A stretch of 64,000 nucleotides of DNA, from positions 1-64,000 of the forward strand of contig NW_017265189.1 in assembly GCF_001638985.1 (NCBI RefSeq), written 5' to 3'. This DNA comes from Phycomyces blakesleeanus NRRL 1555(-). Its lineage: Eukaryota > Mucoromycota > Mucoromycetes > Mucorales > Phycomycetaceae. The notes below the pieces were generated by a model. The model was not told the DNA's origin. It searched no databases and saw only the letters and a list, made by a program, of their open reading frames with translations. The translations under genes and the position numbers were made by a program. Positions 33,950 through 45,382 of this stretch are shown in pieces (within the stretch, counting starts at the first letter, position 1; each line of letters begins with the position of its first letter).

Positions 33950-35903
33950 ATGCCAGCTCATCCCCCACTTCCTCCAATCCTTTCACAGCAATCGCCTGGA
34001 ATGGACCTCCGAGACATGCCCGAAGCAGAAGGCAATCGCTCACCAGCCATGCATCCAGTCAAACATGAACCTGTCTCACCTCCAAGTCTTAGTCTTGCCT
34101 CGCCTAGGGCAACTCACTCTCAACCATGGTCTGTCAGGTCAGATGATGGAGCAAACTCTAATCCAATGGCACTCGATAAAGTCCTGTCAAGCACGAATGG
34201 CGCCGGTAGCCATATTCGTCATCTCAGTGAGTAAGTCACAACCATTCAAAGATATCTCATTCGCACATGTATCCTATCTACATGTTACATTTTGTTCACA
34301 AGATGTCTTTCTTATTTTCAGACCAGAGGAGCCTAATAAGCGTCCCAAGACAAACTTAGGAGAGCCTAAACGGGATGACAATAAGCCTTTTAGGTTTGCA
34401 CAGCACCGAAACGTTCTTCCTAGACCACTTCACACTGTTAGTTCCCAATCCCAGTCTCAATCCCAGTCTCAGTCTCAGTCGCATTTGCAGCTACCGACAA
34501 GTGCATCGTTGTCGAAAAGACTATCTGCCAAGCATGGCAAAAACACGCGAAACCTAACCATCTTTCCACCCGCATACACAGATCAGCTTGCACTTGGCAT
34601 ACGTTCTGCACCACTTAATTCTGGATTTAGACAGCAGCAGCAGCAACAGCAGCATCAGCAACAACATCAGCAGCAGACACAGCAGCAGCAACCTCACACT
34701 GCTTATTTCCACCCCCCACAGCAGCCACCTTCTACAGCCGGGCGCACCAATGGTTCGACGCTTCTCCAGCCCGGGCACACTCTTGCTCCTCTCCTATCTC
34801 CTCGAGCACCCGTTCGCTTCCACAAGGATGCAGACAAGACGTTTCCTCCTTCCCCTCGAAAACAGGAATTTGCTATACCACCAATTGTACCATCCCAGCA
34901 ACAGCCTTCCCATCACACCACTAATTTCCAACATCAATCGCAACCACAATCCCAGCAACAACAGCAATCACAATCACAATCCCAGCAACAACCGCAACCG
35001 CAGCCACAACCGCAGCAATATGTCTCTTCACCTTCGCTGTATGGCAGTGGTGGTGGTTATCAGGCAAAGTCTAGCTCTGGATCTGGATCTGGCTCTGGCT
35101 CTACCTCGGCCTTACTTCCTACTACTGCCGCTGCTGTCCCTCTTCCACCTCAGACTCCTACCACTACAACATTTGCTGCTCTTCAACGCCAACAGTTTCT
35201 CCAACCATTCGAACATTTGTTTGACACGATCGAAACCACTCGCACTCTCAAGACTACCCTAGATGATCAGATTAGACGTTCGTCTAGTCTTATGCAAACC
35301 CTCCAAGCATCCTCGACTACCATTGAAGGGCTCATCCGCAATCAAATCAAAGAAGCGCATAAGGAGACAACCAATCGCTTCCATAACACTATTAATGATA
35401 TCCTTAAAAGGCTTGATGCACTCGAAAATAACTCTGCCGTGCCTGCTACTGCTATTTCTACTGCTAATAACACTGCTTCTAATACAAACACGACTACGCC
35501 CACAACCTCTAATGCTAATGCTAATGCTAATACTCCTGCTGCCAGCCACGCAAACAACCATCCTTCGCATTCTCACTCTTCTTCTTCCCCCTCCTCCTCT
35601 TCTCCTTTGTCTACTTCAATTAATGAATCCATCGTCGAATCTTCTTCTGAATCCAACCACCATCCTCCTCACGCACACGCGCACGCACACACGCACCCTC
35701 ACTCTATCTCTCACCCTCACCCTCATGTACACACACATGTACCACCTGAACCAACCACACCTGCCAAGATCAATAGAGAGCATCTCCGGAGTCCTCCTAC
35801 CATTGTACGTTCTCAGAATGAGATTGGACCTGATGAATACCAAAGCATGCTTAATGCATTACGCGAACGTCTTGACCGTCTTGAACGACAATTAGAGGTT
35901 TAA
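33950..35903 (+). CDS. Gln/Ser/Pro/His-rich coiled-coil protein of unknown function
   Basis: Two exons (33950-34230 and 34322-35903) give about 620 residues. The N-terminus is Pro/Ser-rich with a VKHE sumoylation-type motif. The middle is dominated by Gln runs (about residues 195-225 and 300-335) encoded by CAG/CAA tracts, a short Gly-Ser repeat, and Ser-Gln repeats. A predicted coiled coil follows (FEHLFDTIETTRTLKTTLDD onward, through IKEAHKETTNRF to KRLDALE), then Ser/Thr/Asn and His runs. The C-terminus ends in a second heptad-like segment, NALRERLDRLERQLEV. No catalytic domain is visible. Composition suggests a nuclear, transcription-related or condensate-forming protein, but that is inference. 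Confidence 0.8.
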
Positions 35904-37709
35904 TGGGGGGTTTTTTTTTCCTTTTTTGAAATGAAAAGAAAAAAGAGAGAGAGAGAAAAGAGAAAGAGAAAGAGAAGATATTGAAACATAATATTTTATT
36001 TCTTTTACTATTACTATTACTGCTTTTACTGCCATCATCATCATCATCATCTTTATAACTTTTTCGAGATACCTCTTCTTATTTATGCTATGTAATTCTT
36101 TACTCTTTTTTCTTTCCTTTTGCTTTCTCTCTCTCTCTATTACTACTGCTATTATTATTATTATTATTATTATTTATTATATATCACAAAAGGCCTGTGG
36201 CTGTGCTGGATTTATCTATATCTTTTTTTTTGTTTTTTTTTTTAAAAACTTTCTTTTTGGCTTTTCGTTAATTCATTTATTCAACTCACACCAATTTTAC
36301 TCATTCAATTACTCATTCATTTATTCATTTGTTGTGGCTATTATTATTATTTTTTGTATATGTCTCTCTATCTCTGTCTGCTTTGCCGAATTATAATACT
36401 CAGAATCCAATCAGTAGAAATAAAAAATAATAATAATTTGCTCTAGACAGCATTCACACAGACTCGTGTAACAAGCCAATAGGGTTCCAAATATGTAGAA
36501 TAAACACATGTTAATTTGTAAAAGACAGAGACGGCGACTACGATGAAAAGAGAGAGAGAGAGAGAGAGAAAGGGGAGGGGGAGGGGGAGGGAGAAATGGA
36601 CAATAAAATTTATTTATAATAATAAAATAAAAATATAAAAAGCTGTTTCCGTGGATAGCCGAGTATTTCCTTAGACACCGAATTAATGGATAAACCAAGC
36701 ATGAAACTCTCATCTAAGAAAGAAGGTTGGATATTTAACGCTGAAACCTAGAATATTTTTTTCCCTTGAATGTCTAGCATTGACTCATTGACTTTTTTTG
36801 GGGGGAGATTTTTTTTTGTTTAGGGAAAGCAAACAAGTCATCCCTTTTTATCTGTATGGTTCTATCTTTCTACATCTTTATCTCATATTCACACACTCGC
36901 ATATGAGATTTATAGGTAAAAGCGGATCGACGAAGATCAGCTTTTATTTCAAGTCCTTTTGACGTCCAAACTCAAATGAAGTATAAGATACATCAAACTA
37001 CTATTCATAAAGGCAGTGCAAAACCCCCTATTTTATACAGAAAGAAAGAGTCTATTTTTTATCTGATTTATCTGTACTGTTGTAATTGTAACTCTGGACC
37101 TGCGACGATTGTAACAATGATAACCAAAAGGCTGCAATATTCATGCTGGTGCAACAGATAGGTTGCTTATTCTGGTTCGCCTGTAATATCTTCTTTTGTA
37201 GTCGCTTCGTACTTTACTCTCAACCTGGCGTGTTAAATAAGTATGCTGTATACGTTATCTGTGCTTTTAGTCTGAATCATTAGAACCTATCAGAAATACC
37301 CTCTTAGTTATACTAAAATTGATATTATCCATATTAATCATTAATGTCAATTCCTGGTTCTGTATACACATCTATTTTACCATGCACGGTACGCAACAAG
37401 ACGCAGGTGCCACGTCGTACAGCCCATGATGATCTCTCCCTTGCAGACAAATAATAATAGAAAGAAAGAAAAAATAACTTGATAATTAAGAACAGTAAGA
37501 ATTCAATCTACCAAAGAAAGAAAGAAAAGATCACTGAACAAAGTCAATCTATCTCTCAATTCAACCTAGTCTAGTACATTAGCTATTTACATTTACCCAC
37601 CCTATTTTATTTCTGCTTTTGCTTTTGCTTTTGCTTTTAATTTTGCCTTTTCACCTTTTTTAGGTTTCCGTCTCTCTTTCTTCTATTTTATATTTAAATA
37701 ATCACATTC
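35904..37709. other. intergenic with simple repeats
   Basis: No gene recognised in 1.8 kb. It contains GA-rich tracts (35950-35980, 36545-36595), ATT runs (36148-36180), a TTTTGC repeat near 37612-37640 and poly-T runs. The last 300 bp are the likely promoter and 5' UTR of the NTF2-like gene. Confidence 0.5.
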
Positions 37710-38694
37710 ATGACAGACACACACCAAAGCACTCAAATACAGCAGTTAGTCAATCCTGATATTCACTGTAAGAAATCCTTTGCTTAATAATCGAATATAC
37801 ATATACATATAAATGTGCACAGGTATAACTGCCGACCTCTATTCAAATGATACTCAAAAACAGCGCCAAGTTCTACGACAACACTTTTCACCCAATGCCT
37901 CCTTTGTCTCACCACTACTTCGAACTAGTGGTATAAAAAATATAGGACAGTAAGTTAAAATTATATTTCTATTGATCTATTGATCTATTGAGCTAGATAA
38001 ATAACAGGAAGAAGTCTAGTTTTGTCTTCTTTTCTTGATTCAATTATTATGACTATGATTACCTTTATATATTTATATAAGAGTATATATGATATCTATT
38101 ATACACATATGCATATACACACAAACACAAAAGTGTTTTTCTAGTTTGGAAAACGCTCAATAGAGACCCTCCTACAATCGAAAAATCATGTTCCAACCAA
38201 CACCACTGTGTCATCTTCATGACCCAACATCTCCGTCCACGTTTATTCCCATTACTACATCTCGCACTTCCTGTAATCGTCACCCTCAAATTTCGAGAGT
38301 CTGAATCAGGAAAACTAAAGGTCGAACACCTTGAAGAGCACTGGACTGTTGAAGGTATGTGTATATGTGTGTTTATACGTACGTGCATAGAATATATCAT
38401 TTGTCTACTAGAATACAAATAAATAATGATTATATATATACATATATATATATATTTATAATGTAAGGTTTATTGCAAACTGTACCCCTCATTGCATTCT
38501 GGCATGATCGAGTATTGCGTACTGCAATGGGTAAAATTTTGACAGTTACGGGACATGCCATGCACACTGTTATTGTGACATCTCAAAAAATGTCACAGCG
38601 TAGTATTGAACTTGAAGGTGACAGAAGGGTACTGGTCGATCAAAATATGGTCAACCAACAATCTGCAATCATAATGTCTGAATGCAACGAATGA
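37710..38694 (+). CDS. NTF2/SnoaL-like fold protein (function unknown)
   Basis: A four-exon model gives 200 residues: 37710-37767, 37823-37930, 38145-38354, 38468-38694. It reads ITADLYSNDTQKQRQVLRQH, FSPNASFVSPLL, WKTLNRDPPTIEK, PVIVTLKFRES and PLIAFWHDRVLRTAMGKILT. An N-terminal helix around a tyrosine, then a curved sheet ending in a variable tail, is the layout of NTF2-like proteins. The assignment is by pattern only. The donor of intron 2 is uncertain: the better-looking GTAAGT site at 37950 would keep GIKNIG but breaks the frame by one base, whereas G/GTATAA at 37931 closes it. Intron 2 is therefore the weak point of the model. Confidence 0.6.
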
Positions 38695-38754
38695 AGCTAT
38701 TTCATTGGAACCTTTCAATATTTTTTTTAAAATTTTTTCTTATTTTTTGCTAGT

Positions 38755-38875
38755 TGTATTTCTTCTTTTTCTTCTTCTTCTTCTTCTTCTTCTTTTATAA
38801 TTATCATTATCATTATCATTATCATTATCATTAACATTATTAGCATTATTATTATTATTATTATTATTATTGTAG
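38755..38875. repeat. TTC, ATTATC and ATT microsatellites
   Basis: Consecutive simple repeats (TTC)n, (CATTAT)n and (ATT)n follow the NTF2-like gene, probably in its 3' region. Confidence 0.9.
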
Positions 38876-39019
38876 CAAGTAAATAAAGCAGATATTCATT
38901 AAATAAATAAATCAAAAAGAAACAGAGAGATATAGAGAGATAATACGATGAATACATTAATTGATAGTATATTTTACTATTATAGACATTATTAAAAATA
39001 TAAGTATTAGTACAAGTAC

Positions 39020-39218
39020 AATTACGTATGTACGTACGTATGTACGTACGTATGTATGTGTGTATGTATGTGTGTATGTATGTGTGTATGTGTGTATGTG
39101 TGTATGTGTGTATGTGTGTGTGTGTGTGTGTATGTGTGTATGTGTGTATGTGTGTGTGTATGTGTGTATGTGTGTATGTGTGTGTGTATGTGTGTGTGTA
39201 TGTGTGTATGTGTGTTTT
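39020..39218. repeat. GTAC / GTATGTGT microsatellite, ~200 bp
   Basis: A compound repeat: self-complementary GTAC and GTATGTAC units grade into GTATGTGT and (GT)n, ending in a short (AT)n. It lies between the convergent NTF2-like and F-box-like genes and is open in several frames only because of its 4-bp periodicity. Confidence 0.95.
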
Positions 39219-39273
39219 ATATATATATATATTAAAGAAAAGGAACAAAGTCTGTTTTGTTTGGTTGTTGGGC

Positions 39274-39939
39274 TTAAGTGCAGAACCAGTCAACTCCAAC
39301 TGTGCAACTGGATGGTCGAGTTTGGCCAGGAAAAGCATTATTGAGTTCCAGCTTTCCACTTAGGCTAGACAATGGAACCTCGTGTCGAAGTTGAGGAGCG
39401 GTGGCCTTTAGTGCTCTCTTGAGAATCCTATTGCCGTCTACCAAGATGATCGTGATGTGTACGGCTCCACTGTGCGTCACCCAGAGCCAATTTTGTCTAG
39501 TTCCACTAGCTTTGAAGAAAATTTGCTTATTTTCATAGTCGATACTGGCTGGCTCCAATTCGTACATAAAAGGGAAGGTGTACGCCGGGTTAGGCGTACG
39601 AAAGACGGAAGATACTCGGGCGGCCATGCGAATATCACTGCTGCTTCCAGGAGCTCTGTTGTAGTAGTATTCGGGTACCTCAGACCCGGGTAAGAATTGA
39701 TTTGGTAGTGTAGGCCTCGAGTAATCTGACAATATGATGAGCAACCGACGTTGGTTGAAGATCTGGTGCTTGATCAGCGCATCGTTAACGAAAGGTTTCA
39801 TATTCGCTGGAAACTCGGAGTACAGCTTGTATACGTTGATGAATGACATATATGCCAAGATCATCAAGAAAACTTCGGCCGGGAAGATTGGTTGGTTTTC
39901 GGCTGTCATTCTGTGGTTATGAGGTTGTGAGATTGGCAA
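39274..39939 (-). CDS. F-box-like protein, lineage-specific
   Basis: A single-exon frame of 221 residues; translation may start at the first Met or at the second (39909, MTAENQ). The N-terminal stretch PAEVFLMILAYMSFINVYKL resembles the F-box helix pattern (xPxEvxxxIlxyLs), which would recruit Skp1 in an SCF ubiquitin ligase. The rest has a predicted beta-rich segment (FKASGTRQNWLWVTHSGAVH, ITIILVDGNRIL) with no family that I recognise. There are no membrane segments. The F-box call is tentative. Confidence 0.7.
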   Translation of the reverse strand: MPISQPHNHRMTAENQPIFPAEVFLMILAYMSFINVYKLYSEFPANMKPFVNDALIKHQIFNQRRLLIILSDYSRPTLPNQFLPGSEVPEYYYNRAPGSSSDIRMAARVSSVFRTPNPAYTFPFMYELEPASIDYENKQIFFKASGTRQNWLWVTHSGAVHITIILVDGNRILKRALKATAPQLRHEVPLSSLSGKLELNNAFPGQTRPSSCTVGVDWFCT

Positions 39940-40250
39940 GAAAGTAGAAAGAATAAGAGAGAAGAAAAGAAGAAGGAAGAAGCAAAATTTGACAAAAAAA
40001 AAAGAGACTCTTTTTATATTAATTTGAAGGCTGCTTGGTTTTTGTAGAAATTGTCAAAAGATATATATATAAAAAAGATTCTATACCACAAAGTATTACA
40101 GTCGGCGGTTTAAAAAGATTCGGTCAAGAGCAATAATTTTGAATAAAAGTTTATGTTAATGTACTTCAATTCGAAAAGATGTGCTATTCGTTCAGACATA
40201 TCATAAAAAACACCTTTAAGTATTAGAAAAGCATTTATGTAACGCTAATA
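39940..40250. other. intergenic upstream of the F-box-like gene
   Basis: AT-rich with GA tracts on the plus strand near 39948-39975. It probably holds the promoter of the minus-strand gene, and no other feature is seen. Confidence 0.5.
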
Positions 40251-40725
40251 TTAGGGTTACGATATTTTCTGATGGAGCACTACCTTTTCTGACGGGAAAT
40301 GTTGTTTTGAGTTTACCGGACCACAAATAGTGACTTGTTGTTCGGTATCAAATACTTTTATCTGGTCCCTAAGGATTCATACCTATCATAATAAAAATAC
40401 TTAAATATAAGGCAGAATAATAGCCTTGGCTAAGTGCAAAAGCATCTTCTTAAATATGTAATCGCTAATTTTAGGTGGACGACGTTTCCTGGCGGGAGAC
40501 GATATTTTGATTCTACTGGGCTACAAGCCGTGACATGCTTGCCGGCACAAAATACCTCTATCTGGTTCCTAAGGATAAAGAATATTCGTATAAAGACATT
40601 CCCTTGTGCTTTGAAAAAAGAGTAGATAGGAATTGCTTACCAGCTGGTGCTGTCATACTCTTGCAATATAAGTATATGAAAGAAAGAGAAAGGCATGAAG
40701 CATGTAAGAAGACCAATAAATAGTA
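40250..40725 (+). pseudogene. duplicated coding-like fragment (relic)
   Basis: Two direct copies, about 40200-40390 and 40425-40600, share blocks such as ATCTGGTYCCTAAGGAT. Copy 2 reads RETIF-stop-FYWATSRD, GTKYLYLVPKDKEYS, then DIPLCFEKRVDRNCLPAGAV to a stop at 40723. Copy 1 reads REMLF-stop-VYRTTNSD, GIKYFYLVPKD in the same frame. Both have TGA at the same place, where TGG (Trp) would be natural. The protein family is unknown. Amino-acid level similarity between the copies suggests decayed coding DNA, not a plain satellite. Confidence 0.5.
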
Positions 40726-43700
40726 TAATATCCAACAAGTTTGCGTCACACTCTAATGACAACAGCTCATACTGTTCTGGATTACTGGCTATTGATATGG
40801 TGTATTTATGACTAATCATTATTTCTTTATTATCAAGTCTAAATTCAGGACTACGAATTGATTATACAGGCTTTGATTTTTGTATGAGACAGTACTTTAT
40901 TATAAAGTTGCCCAAATGCAGGCTGTAAATCGTACACGAATGAGAGTTAGGTGCCCGAGGATATATATATAAACACACAAAGTGTGGGGACAAGTTAGTA
41001 AGCTAATACGCACAGAGGAAGGAGGAAAAGACAAAATTACAGAGAAACGAAGGAAACAGACTTAAAAGAAGAAACAAAGAGAATGGATAATACAGGAAAG
41101 AGTAGAAATTAAAAAGCAGAAAGAGCACAAGAGTTAAAGAGCTAGTCTAGGAGATTGAAGGATTGAAAGAAAAATTGAAGGAATGTGTTCACAGAAACAA
41201 CTACATTGGCAGGAACGAAAGGTACATTTTCAGGACATACTATTTTACCCTGAAGGATTAAAGATACCGGGTCCCGGGGAGATAGTTGCAATTAATGAGT
41301 CCGGTTAGATAGAAACATCGTGCCCCACCAGGAAACACCATCCCCGTAAGATTGCTAATAGATAATAATACAGTGCACGGTTTTATAGCCTGCTTTTCTT
41401 TTTATAATATAAAATGGTAGAAACGAGATAGAGCAACATACATACATGCTTATACACGCGCACACAGACTTTGTGAACATTTTGTGGAGTTATTGAAGTT
41501 TAGTCGGCGACATATTATCACTAAAAATCTTTAGACTTCGAATTTAGAAAATGGTGGTTTTTTCTTTGAACGAATCAAAGTTAACGCTCAGACAATATGT
41601 CTCACCTTTTTTGGATAAAATGAAAATGAAAATCAGATATTTGGAAAATTGAATTTGAACCGAAGGAATGGATTTCTTTTTTCTAGGAAAGAAAAGAAAA
41701 AAAATAGAAAGACAATGTAGGTTTATTTGTAATAATTATCATTATGTGCTGAGCCTCGACGCTAAAACTGGAGCGGATATCTGTTGTTGTTTCTCAAAGA
41801 AAACAAAAAAGATATAAAGAATGTTTTTAGCAGACATGCTGCCCCAACTCCAAACAATATTGCAACTGTTTTTTTTTGAAACTGTAATATTGAGTTTACT
41901 ATTTGCTTTGATTCTTTGGCTATTAAATTCTCGGCACTTTTCTTTCCGAACGAGTTCAATACTTGACTTGTTAGATATTCATCTATCTAAGCAAAGAGAA
42001 ATGTGACAACCAGAATATTTTTTATGAAGGAGGGTATAGTAGATTAGGCATTCTTTTTTATCCCCTTAACACCAGATAATTCCTGCGTATTGTACTTCTT
42101 GGTATCGTATGCAAATCGCTTTCAGATTTCGCTTATGACTTTTTGGTTCTTTAATATAATCTTTGAATTTGAGCTTCAATGACATATTCCAGCCGGGTAA
42201 AGAAAAAGACGATATTCAGATTGTATACTCATCATAAGTTATCATGATAATGTGAGTGTATATAATCACATTTCTATCATCTTTGTTTACGCCCAGAAAT
42301 AAAGCTTAGTAAATCGGCGGTCTTCAGCGATCGGAGCTCTGTGATTGCCATGTATACTTCCTGGTAAGTTTCTTGATGCTGCTTACGGATAGACAGAGCA
42401 CCATTGACACCGAAAAAATCGACGTAGTAAAAGTATATATACCTGAGAGAGAGGTATAAGCCGTCACCACAGTACAAAGTTTTGGGTTAACCAACTCGAT
42501 ACCCTAAAAAGTAAACAAAGTGTGTTCTCGTTATATAAACGTTTTAATACTTGCTTTTCAAAACCTTTGGACTCTTTTTTTTATGGATCTTCAGATGTAC
42601 TCTCTTGTCTTTGCCACATTGTTGTTAAAAATTATATATCAGAGAGAAAAAAGTAGAATGGCTGCAATAAGTTTAGCCGATGGTAAAGTTGGAATGTAAG
42701 CTTCGTTCACTCGGCACAAAAAAACAAAAAATATGGGATGTCTTCCATGTTTCATTGACTTTTGGGGTATTTGACTGTTCGCTCTGAGTCTAGGGTACAT
42801 ATTCATATTGTATTTGTGAACGGCTATTAGTGCCTCTAGTCTTAATACTATATCATTTCCGATTTTTCTCCAATAGCTCATTTTTGTTCTTTTTTTTTTT
42901 TGTTATATTGATCACACTCTCCACAAAGTCCTCTTGTGCCTTAGTAGTTACATATTGAGTAGTTTTTACCTGGAACTTCGGGTATCTAATCTGAATTCAA
43001 TTTTTCAAATCTCTGGTTTTTCATTTTTATTTTATCCAAAAGAAGTGAACTTGTTGTCTAAACTTGAATTCGGATTTGTCAAAAAAAAAGTAACATGTTC
43101 TGAGTGTGAAATTTAAAGGGCTGTAAAAATAATAGAGTTGTAGCAGCGATAAATTTAAAGTCAGGATTTTCTGTAAGATTTCCTTTGCTAATATTTTGAA
43201 ACATAGAATTCTACTTTTCAGTTTGAAGGTTGACCATTATTATTATTTTTTACCTTTAAAAAAGAAATCTACACATGGCATAAAAAACACTGATATTGGG
43301 AGTGTATATTCAGTGCTATGAACCAGAAGCCTTGTAATTAAAAAAGAAGATGTGATGCGTAAATATTTTGACAATAAGAACCAGTACTTTTATTAACATT
43401 GTATACAGGCACACACACACATATATATATATATATAAACGTATAACACAATTGCTTTTGGGTTTGTGTAAAGTAGATGATGATGTCTTGTGTGGCGGTC
43501 AGCACATTGTTCTTTTTTTTACCTCTGTACTGGATATGCCTGTGTGTGTGGTCATGAAAATCATGGGGGCAACTAATTCACATTACTTTCCTTGATTTTT
43601 TTTAACAAAAAAAAATAAAGGTAAATATAAAGGCCTTGTAAAGCCTAGCTAATGTCAAGAGCCCTTATCTTGAAGACACTTCTATATTAGTTAATATTTA

Positions 43701-43997
43701 TAATCAAATAAAGAAAAAAGCCCAATTCTCAATATTTCTCGGTGACACCATTCGAAAGTGACCCACGATTCTACACAATCTCTTTCTTCCTTTCCTTTTA
43801 GTCTATCTATCTGCTGCCTTTTCTTTGGTACCTTTCTCTCTCTATACATATATTGCCTGGTCCCCCTCTTTTTGTAGCCATTCACCTAAAAATAAATATA
43901 TAATGTGAATGATTTAAAGATAATACAAGTCTGCGTATCTTGTTCTTTATCCCACTTTATTCTCCTTTTTCCTTTCTATTCCTCTTTTTTCTATTCC
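40726..43997. other. long intergenic region, possible gene relics
   Basis: No intact gene. A GC-richer patch at 41190-41345 and two minus-strand open stretches (42639-42881, and 42277-42477 ending SLKTADLLSFISGRKQR) look more protein-like than the surroundings but match no family that I know. They could be exons of an unmodelled small gene or relics. 43950-43997 is the presumed 5' UTR of YPT1. Confidence 0.4.
42277..42477 (-). other. possible exon or gene relic
   Basis: An open stretch of 66 codons with a helical, balanced composition (HQETYQEVYMAITELRSLKT) and higher GC than its flanks. No start, splice partner or family is evident, although a CAG/GTATAT junction lies near its upstream side. 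It may pair with the open stretch 42639-42881 on the same strand. Confidence 0.25.
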
Positions 43998-45073
<1,076 letters not shown>

Positions 45074-45382
45074 TACCAATAAACACAGGCACAAACTCAT
45101 ATATAAATATATACATTTGTGTGGGTACCATATAATACAACATGAACATTCAACTCATCAAACTATATATAAAATATCAAAATATCAAAAAAGTGTCAGA
45201 GTCACAATAATACACTCTTTAAATACATACATATATATACATATATATATATTAATAGTATAATTTATTTATTTTTTAATTTTAAAAAAAAATAAAATAA
45301 TAAAATAAAATAAAATAATAATTGCCTTATTGAACTGCCTTTTTTTTTGCTTAGTTTTTTTTGGGGGGGGAGAGAAGAAATA
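45074..45382. other. YPT1 3' region and S2P upstream region
   Basis: About 310 bp with AT-rich 3' UTR-like sequence, (ATAC) and (AT)n runs, AAATAAAATA tracts near 45285-45320 and a G-run at 45363-45370 just before the S2P start. Confidence 0.5.

Noticed and set aside
38961..39363. Long open frames over the GT-rich microsatellite on both strands
   Set aside because: They read only Cys/Val/Tyr or Thr/His runs imposed by the simple repeat.
41762..42006. Opposing 60-65-residue open frames with hydrophobic stretches
   Set aside because: They overlap on both strands with no start context, no splice partners and no family; probably noise.
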